NCBI GenBank assembly: GCA_018816605.1
Contig: JAHIVS010000202.1
Location: forward strand, 1 to 11,954
DNA from: Pseudomonadota bacterium
Lineage (GTDB): Bacteria; Desulfobacterota; Desulfobacteria; Desulfobacterales; Desulfobacteraceae
Direction of reading: 5' to 3'
DNA: 11,954 nt
The position numbers and the translations under genes were made by a program. Shown here piece by piece: positions 7,554 to 11,954 of this stretch. The notes beneath the pieces were generated by a model. It was not told the origin of the DNA. It did not search any database and saw only the letters and a program-made list of their open reading frames with translations. Within the stretch, counting starts at the first letter, position 1. Every line of letters starts with the position of its first letter.

Positions 7554-7583
7554 AAAATAAAACTTCCATCCGGTGGAAAGCAA
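7554..7583 (-). promoter_or_regulatory. Candidate promoter and operator of the MBL-radical SAM operon
   Basis: On the minus strand TTGCTT (7583-7578) and TATTTT (7559-7554) are 18 bases apart, four of six matches each, about 56 bases before the ATG at 7498. The spacer holds the inverted repeat TTCCATCCGGTGGAA (7564-7578), five-base arms around a five-base centre. A dyad between -35 and -10 is a common repressor position or MerR-type site. No regulator gene lies next to it. Confidence 0.3.
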
Positions 7584-7618
7584 TTCCCGGACATCTATTG
7601 ATTTCATACCATAAACAG

Positions 7619-7725
7619 ATGAATACAACAAATAAAACCGGCATGATTTTTGTGTTTATTCCCCATCGCTTTACTTTTGATCTGACATGCTTATTTTTTG
7701 AAAAATAGTGCAGAAATGAATACAA
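7619..7725 (+). repeat. Direct repeat ATGAATACAA in the uvrA upstream region
   Basis: ATGAATACAA occurs at 7619-7628 and 7716-7725, and both copies are preceded by CAGA or CAGAA. The same intergenic region also holds an inverted pair, GCGATGGG (7538-7545) and CCCATCGC (7662-7669). These may be regulator sites for the divergent genes; the region is AT-rich, so chance is possible. Confidence 0.3.
7670..7697 (+). promoter_or_regulatory. Weak promoter candidate for uvrA
   Basis: TTTACT (7670-7675) and TATTTT (7692-7697) are separated by 16 bases, four of six matches each. Transcription would start near 7704, which leaves the AAGGAG at 7732 inside the leader. A rival pair, TTGAAA (7698-7703) and TACAAA (7721-7726), has 17-base spacing and better hexamers, but would start transcription at or past the ribosome site. 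I see no clear LexA box of the CTG-N10-CAG or GAAC-N4-GTTC type here. Confidence 0.2.
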
Positions 7726-7731
7726 AACGGT

Positions 7732-7744
7732 AAGGAGCCGTCCT
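7732..7744 (+). promoter_or_regulatory. uvrA ribosome site within a small hairpin
   Basis: AAGGAG at 7732-7737 is the only good Shine-Dalgarno sequence before the uvrA ATG, but it ends 16 bases upstream, longer than usual. AGGA (7733-7736) can pair with TCCT (7741-7744) around a GCCG loop. This would either hide the ribosome site or shorten the effective distance to the start codon. Confidence 0.35.
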
Positions 7745-7753
7745 GATAAAAAC

Positions 7754-10714
7754 ATGAAAAATAACCATTATATATCTGATTTAACACATGATGTAATCGA
7801 TACGGTGCTGCCGGAATCCGTTTCCCCCGCGCCCCGGGAAATACCGGTTGCCCCCTCTCCCACAAAGGAATTGGACCGGATCATTGTCAAAGGCGCAAGA
7901 GAGCATAATCTTAAAAATATTGATGTACAAATCCCCAAAAAAAAACTGGTGGTCTTTACCGGGGTCTCGGGGTCTGGAAAATCCAGCCTGGCCTTTGACA
8001 CCATTTTTGCCGAGGGCCAGCGCCGGTATGTGGAATCCCTGTCCTCCTATGCCAGGCAATTCATCGGGCAGATGGAAAAACCCAAGTACGACACCATCCG
8101 GGGAGTCTCCCCCACCATTGCCATTGAACAGAAGGCAGCCAGTAAGAACCCCCGGTCCACCGTGGGAACCATCACCGAGATTTATGATTATCTCAGGGTG
8201 TTGTTTGCCCGGGTGGGCACCCAATTTTGTTGCAAATGCGGGGAGAAGGTGGGCCGGGGAGATGCCCAGTCCATGGTGTCCCAAATTTATTCTCTGCCAG
8301 CCGGTTCAAAAATCCTGATTCTGGCCCCCATTGTGGAGAATCGGAAGGGCGAACACAGGGAACTGCTGGATGAGTTGAAAAAAGATGGATATGCCCGGGT
8401 CCGGGTGGACGGGGTGGTCCAGGCCCTTGAAAATGTCCAGACCCTTGCCCGGAACAAAAAACATCACATTGAAGTGGTGGTGGACCGCCTGGTCATCAAA
8501 CAGGAGGCCGCCTTTGAAAAACGGCTCACCGATTCAGTGGAAACGGCCCTGAAGCTGGGCCATGGCCAGATCACGGTGCACATGGAGGGAAGGGAAGATT
8601 TGAAAATGAGTGAGGCCCGCTCCTGCTGCGGCATTGCCTATCCCGAGCTCACCCCCCAGATTTTCTCCTTTAATTCCCCTTTGGGCATGTGCCCGGAATG
8701 TAACGGAATCGGAACCCTTTTGGCCATAGATCCGGACAAGGTGGTGCCGGACAAAACCCTGAGCATCCGCCAGGGGGCTGTGGTTCCCTGGAAAAATTAT
8801 TTTCTTAAGAATCCCCGTTACCAGAACGACAATTCCTGGGGCATGGGCCAGCTGCTGGCCATGGAAGACCAATGGGGCATCAATTTTGACACGCCCTGGC
8901 AGGATTTGCCCAACGACCAGCAGCAATTGCTTCTTTACGGCTCCAAAAGCAAAGAGATGACGGTGAACTGGAATTCGGCCAAGATCCAGGCAGAGATTAC
9001 CCGGACCCATGAAGGGCTGATCCACACCCTGATGCGGCGATACCGGAACACCCAGTCCGAAGGGCAAAAAAAATATTATGCCGAATTCATGACCGCTTCC
9101 ACCTGTACCAGCTGCCAGGGCAAACGTCTCAAAGAGGAAGTTCTCCATGTTTTGATCCGGAAAACCTCGATCATTGACCTTGCCGGAATGACCATAAGGG
9201 AGGCCCATGAATTTATCGGCTCCCTGGATCTTGCGGGGAACAAACGATTGATTGCCGAAGAGTTGCTCAAGGAGATCTCAGACCGGCTGGGCTTTTTGGT
9301 CAACGTGGGACTGGACTACCTTTCCCTGGACCGAAGCGGCCCCACCCTGTCCGGGGGAGAATCCCAGCGCATCCGACTGGCATCCCAGGTGGGCAGTGAA
9401 CTGACCGGAGTGTTGTATATTCTGGATGAACCCTCCATCGGGCTCCACCAGCGGGACAATATCAAACTTTTGTCCACCCTCCACCATTTGCGGGACATCG
9501 GCAACACCCTGATCATTGTGGAACATGACCAGGAAACCATGGAAAGTTCCGACTGGATCGTGGATATCGGTCCCGGGGCCGGTCATTTGGGGGGCCAGAT
9601 TGTGGCCCAGGGAACCCCTGACCAGATCCGAGCCAATCCCGCCTCCATCACCGGCGCTTTTCTCTCCGGCAAAGATCGGATTGAGGTACCCGAAAAACGC
9701 AGGCGTCATGCCGATAAAGGCAGCCACTGGATCTCCATTGTAAAGGCATCGGAAAACAATCTCAAGAATGTTAGTGCCAAAATCCCCATCGGGCTGCTGG
9801 TGGCAATTACTGGAGTGTCCGGGGCTGGCAAATCCACCCTGATCAACCAGATCCTCTACCCGGCCCTGTCCGTGGCCCTCCACAACTCCCAGCTGAGTGT
9901 GGGCGCCCATGAAAAGATTACCGGCCTATCGCATATCGATAAAGTCATCAATATTGATCAAAAACCCATCGGCCGCACCCCAAGAAGCAATCCCGCCACC
10001 TATACCAAGGTGTTTGACAGCATTCGCGATTTCTTTGCCATGCTGCCGGAATCCAAGGCCAGGGGATACCAGAAAGGGCGGTATTCCTTTAATGTAAAGG
10101 GCGGCCGATGCGAATCCTGCAAGGGAGACGGGTATATCACGGTGGAAATGCACTTTCTGGCCGATGTGTTTGTCCCCTGTGAAGTCTGCGCCGGAAAACG
10201 GTTTAATCGGTCGACCCTGGAGATTGCTTATAAAGACCATTCCATTGCCGATGTTTTGGACCTATCGGTTGTCCAGGCCAGAAAGTTGTTTGACACCCAT
10301 CCGAAAATCGCCCATATCCTGGACACCCTGATAGATGTGGGGCTGGGTTATATCAAACTGGGCCAGGCCGCCACCACCCTGTCCGGGGGAGAGGCCCAGC
10401 GCATCAAACTGGCCCGGGAACTGGCCAAGCGGGGTACCGGAGACACTTTGTATATACTGGATGAGCCCACCACCGGTCTCCATTTCCAGGATATCCGAAT
10501 GTTGCTCACGGTGCTCCAGCGACTCACCGATGCCGGAAATACCGTGCTCATCATCGAGCACAACCTGGATGTGATCAAAACCTGTGACTGGGTCATTGAT
10601 CTAGGACCCGAAGGCGGCCACAAAGGCGGGAAGATCATTGCAACAGGCCCCCCGGAGAAGATTGCCAAAACGTTAAAAAGCCACACGGGCCGGTATTTAA
10701 AGGGGGTTTTGTAA
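7754..10714 (+). CDS. uvrA: UvrABC system protein A (excinuclease ABC subunit A)
   Basis: UvrA finds DNA damage in nucleotide excision repair and loads UvrB, acting as a dimer of tandem ABC ATPases in the cytosol. The 986-residue product shows both halves: Walker A GVSGSGKSS (70-78), signature LSGGESQRI (532-540) and Walker B YILDEPSIGLH (555-565); then Walker A GVSGAGKST (687-695), signature LSGGEAQRI (876-884) and Walker B YILDEPTTGLH (900-910). The C-terminal zinc finger, the one needed for damage recognition in studied UvrA proteins, is intact at C786, C789, C809 and C812. The first zinc module has CC at 291-292 where family members usually have CXXC, followed by a normal C313-C316 pair. 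The usual start (DRIIVKGAREHNLKNI) comes only at residue 41, so there is a proline-rich N-terminal extension of about 40 residues. No other plausible start fits: a TTG at 7871 has its AGGA almost touching it. The gene is divergent from the MBL operon. Confidence 0.97.
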   Translation: MKNNHYISDLTHDVIDTVLPESVSPAPREIPVAPSPTKELDRIIVKGAREHNLKNIDVQIPKKKLVVFTGVSGSGKSSLAFDTIFAEGQRRYVESLSSYARQFIGQMEKPKYDTIRGVSPTIAIEQKAASKNPRSTVGTITEIYDYLRVLFARVGTQFCCKCGEKVGRGDAQSMVSQIYSLPAGSKILILAPIVENRKGEHRELLDELKKDGYARVRVDGVVQALENVQTLARNKKHHIEVVVDRLVIKQEAAFEKRLTDSVETALKLGHGQITVHMEGREDLKMSEARSCCGIAYPELTPQIFSFNSPLGMCPECNGIGTLLAIDPDKVVPDKTLSIRQGAVVPWKNYFLKNPRYQNDNSWGMGQLLAMEDQWGINFDTPWQDLPNDQQQLLLYGSKSKEMTVNWNSAKIQAEITRTHEGLIHTLMRRYRNTQSEGQKKYYAEFMTASTCTSCQGKRLKEEVLHVLIRKTSIIDLAGMTIREAHEFIGSLDLAGNKRLIAEELLKEISDRLGFLVNVGLDYLSLDRSGPTLSGGESQRIRLASQVGSELTGVLYILDEPSIGLHQRDNIKLLSTLHHLRDIGNTLIIVEHDQETMESSDWIVDIGPGAGHLGGQIVAQGTPDQIRANPASITGAFLSGKDRIEVPEKRRRHADKGSHWISIVKASENNLKNVSAKIPIGLLVAITGVSGAGKSTLINQILYPALSVALHNSQLSVGAHEKITGLSHIDKVINIDQKPIGRTPRSNPATYTKVFDSIRDFFAMLPESKARGYQKGRYSFNVKGGRCESCKGDGYITVEMHFLADVFVPCEVCAGKRFNRSTLEIAYKDHSIADVLDLSVVQARKLFDTHPKIAHILDTLIDVGLGYIKLGQAATTLSGGEAQRIKLARELAKRGTGDTLYILDEPTTGLHFQDIRMLLTVLQRLTDAGNTVLIIEHNLDVIKTCDWVIDLGPEGGHKGGKIIATGPPEKIAKTLKSHTGRYLKGVL

Positions 10715-10730
10715 AAAGATTCCTTTAAAA

Positions 10731-11468
10731 TCAGGGGGCGATGGAAAATTTTACCAGGGAGATCAAGGCAATTGCCATGAGCAGAAAGATCACCTGCCGC
10801 CTGAAAGCCGCTTCATTTGAAAATTTTCCAAAGAGAAAATTACCGATCCAGATACCAATGGCCAGGGGGATAACAAGTCCCAGGGACAGGGTCAGTGTCC
10901 GGCGGTCAATCAGGCCGTAACAAATACTGGACACAATGGCCAGGGTATCCACCATAAGGAAAAAAGCGATCATGGAAGCCCTGGATACGGCAACAGATAG
11001 GCTGGAAGAAAAATAAAACAAAATCACCGGCGGGCCGCCCATGGCGGCCACACCGGTTAAAAATCCGGCAACCATGCCCACCCCTGCTGTGGCAACTGAT
11101 CCACTTGATTTGACCTGCCTTTTTTTCAGGAGCAGGCCCAGGCAAAGGCAGATGACCGTAAAGGAGATAAAGATGCGCATGGCAGTCACCGGCACCACCA
11201 CCAATGCCAGGGTTCCCAACGGCAGGGTCAGAAGCGCCCCGGATCCAAGCAACCAAAGCCCCTTCCAGTCCACCTCTCGCCTGGCTTTATAAAGCAGCCA
11301 GGAACTGGCAACCGCATCCATGCACAGGATCACCGGGGTCACCTGGGCCGGGGGAAAAATGAAGGAAAGGGTAATGGCCGAAATCATGGCAAAGCCGAAT
11401 CCAGAGTATCCTCTGATCAAACCGGCACCCAAAATCACCAGTGCGGCATAACTATATTCCCAGGACAT
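10731..11468 (-). CDS. TauE/SafE family anion exporter (DUF81 permease)
   Basis: The frame is open from an ATG at 11543, but the ATG at 11468 was chosen because AGGAG lies six bases before it and the product then starts MSWEYSYAALVILGAG, like family members. The 245-residue protein is almost entirely hydrophobic, about eight membrane helices, and has the two related family motifs GLIRGYSGFGFAMI (16-29) and GFLTGVAAMGGPPVILFYF (135-153). Its length matches the family norm of about 250. TauE/SafE proteins move sulfite, sulfonates, sulfoacetate or similar anions across the inner membrane; the substrate cannot be read from the sequence. It converges on uvrA with only 16 bases between the stop codons and no clear terminator there. 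It is transcribed alone. Confidence 0.92.
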   Translation of the reverse strand: MSWEYSYAALVILGAGLIRGYSGFGFAMISAITLSFIFPPAQVTPVILCMDAVASSWLLYKARREVDWKGLWLLGSGALLTLPLGTLALVVVPVTAMRIFISFTVICLCLGLLLKKRQVKSSGSVATAGVGMVAGFLTGVAAMGGPPVILFYFSSSLSVAVSRASMIAFFLMVDTLAIVSSICYGLIDRRTLTLSLGLVIPLAIGIWIGNFLFGKFSNEAAFRRQVIFLLMAIALISLVKFSIAP

Positions 11469-11478
11469 CCTGTTCTCC

Positions 11479-11493
11479 TGCTGTTTTTCAGCA
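11479..11493 (-). promoter_or_regulatory. Leader hairpin next to the permease ribosome site
   Basis: On the minus strand TGCTG and CAGCA form a perfect five-base stem with an AAAAA loop; the 3' arm directly precedes or overlaps the AGGAG of the TauE/SafE gene. It could modulate ribosome access, but the stem is short. Confidence 0.3.
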
Positions 11494-11511
11494 ATATGTT
11501 TTGAAACCCAA

Positions 11512-11539
11512 ATTTTATCTATAAACACAAAGGGGTCTA
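11512..11539 (-). promoter_or_regulatory. Candidate promoter of the TauE/SafE gene
   Basis: On the minus strand TAGACC (11539-11534) and TAAAAT (11517-11512) are 16 bases apart; the -10 hexamer matches five of six consensus positions and the -35 four. Transcription would begin near 11505, about 37 bases before the chosen ATG. If real, it also excludes the longer start at 11543. Confidence 0.3.
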
Positions 11540-11584
11540 CCATATGTCCATGGGTAAGGCAAGTTTCCCCGGGATCGTTAGAGA

Positions 11585-11628
11585 TAGGAGATCGCAGATA
11601 AATAAATATTAAAACGCGAAGTCTCCTA
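11585..11628. repeat. Imperfect inverted repeat in AT-rich intergenic region
   Basis: TAGGAGATCGC (11585-11595) faces GCGAAGTCTCCTA (11616-11628); the arms pair over eleven bases with a two-base bulge, around a 20-base AT-rich loop. It lies between the divergent permease and ATPase genes. It could be an operator, a weak transcript hairpin, or the trace of an insertion boundary. There is no T-run, so a terminator is unlikely. Confidence 0.45.
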
Positions 11629-11667
11629 AATGTGTTGTTTGAAATATCTTTACAGGTATCATAAATA

Positions 11668-11695
11668 TTGATAGGGGTTTAACGATTATTAAATT
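11668..11695 (+). promoter_or_regulatory. Candidate promoter of the right-edge ATPase gene
   Basis: TTGATA (11668-11673, five of six) and TAAATT (11690-11695, four of six) are 16 bases apart, followed by the ribosome site and the ATG at 11729. The surrounding DNA is AT-rich, so chance matches are easy. Confidence 0.3.
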
Positions 11696-11728
11696 TTCGG
11701 AAAAAGAAAGTCTTTGAAGGGGGGCTAA

Positions 11729-11954
11729 ATGCAAATCGAGTCAATAAGGTTAAAAAATTTCAAAGCCTTTCAAAACGCAGAATTAAATGATTTGCCCAAT
11801 TTCTGTGTTATTGTTGGGGCTAACGGCACCGGGAAAAGCTCGATTTTCAGTGTATTCGGTTTCCTCCGTGACGCTCTCACTACCAATGTGAATACTGCTT
11901 TAATTAAACTTGGAGGAAGCAAAGGGTTTCAAGAAGTCCGTAGCCGCAATTCCA
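11729..11954 (+). CDS. AAA/OLD-like ATPase, N-terminal 75 residues only (cut by window edge)
   Basis: The ATG at 11729 follows a strong purine-rich ribosome site (AAGGGGGG at 11717-11724). The product opens with MQIESIRLKNFKAFQNAEL, the first-strand pattern of SMC/RecF/OLD-type ATPases (AAA_15/AAA_21), followed by Walker A GANGTGKSS at residues 30-38 and FGFLRDALTTNVNTAL, typical of AAA_21-type proteins. The signature, Walker B and any nuclease or effector domain lie beyond the window. Members of this broad family occur in DNA repair and in many anti-phage systems, often followed by a partner gene. Which applies here cannot be told. The AT-rich upstream DNA suggests, but does not prove, acquisition by transfer. 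Confidence 0.8.
   Translation, partial: MQIESIRLKNFKAFQNAELNDLPNFCVIVGANGTGKSSIFSVFGFLRDALTTNVNTALIKLGGSKGFQEVRSRNS

Noticed and set aside
7499..7753. SOS (LexA) box upstream of uvrA
   Set aside because: uvrA is often SOS-controlled, but neither CTG-N10-CAG nor GAAC-N4-GTTC patterns were found by eye.
9278..9910. 210-codon minus-strand frame inside uvrA
   Set aside because: It lies antisense to conserved UvrA ABC motifs and shows no features of its own.
11469..11543. Longer start for the TauE/SafE permease at 11543
   Set aside because: It adds 25 charged residues unlike family N-termini, and it overlaps a promoter candidate; the ATG at 11468 has AGGAG at good spacing.

Overview
The window looks like chromosomal DNA of an anaerobic Desulfobacterota-type bacterium (Desulfobacteraceae-like). 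This is inferred from gene content and style: a FapA/DUF342 protein, a metallo-beta-lactamase (MBL) protein fused to cyclic-nucleotide-binding domains, a radical SAM protein with a CPWNxCxFC cluster motif, and a TauE/SafE-type anion transporter. No rRNA or marker gene settles the taxonomy. There is no tRNA, insertion sequence or CRISPR array.

Layout. (1) From the left edge to 1937, minus strand: the N-terminal 645 residues of a FapA/DUF342 protein. It has MshEN-like helical repeats, then the DUF342 domain, interrupted by a nearly perfect 15-bp tandem repeat encoding PDNVE units. (2) 1938-2350: a 413-bp divergent intergenic region with a terminator-like hairpin and a pair of 9-bp repeats 40 bp apart. 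(3) 2351-4222, plus: a 623-residue exported or inner-membrane protein of unknown function, with a TPR-like N-terminus and about seven or eight membrane segments. (4) 4297-7498, minus: a two-gene operon. The upstream gene encodes an MBL hydrolase with two C-terminal cNMP-binding domains, and its last 11 bases overlap the start of a radical SAM gene. (5) 7754-10714, plus: uvrA, divergent from that operon across 255 bp with candidate control sites. (6) 10731-11468, minus: a TauE/SafE permease convergent with uvrA. (7) 11729 to the right edge, plus: the first 75 residues of an AAA/OLD-like ATPase, preceded by an AT-rich stretch with an inverted repeat.

How the genes work together. UvrA is housekeeping nucleotide excision repair and TauE/SafE is a stand-alone transporter. 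The MBL-cNMP protein and the radical SAM protein are probably translationally coupled, and this operon is the best candidate for an uncharacterised system: a hydrolase gated by a cyclic nucleotide or other ligand, paired with a radical SAM enzyme. The divergent FapA and membrane-protein genes share a control region, but nothing in the sequence proves a shared function. The ATPase at the right edge could begin a defence or accessory module, but it is cut off too early to classify.
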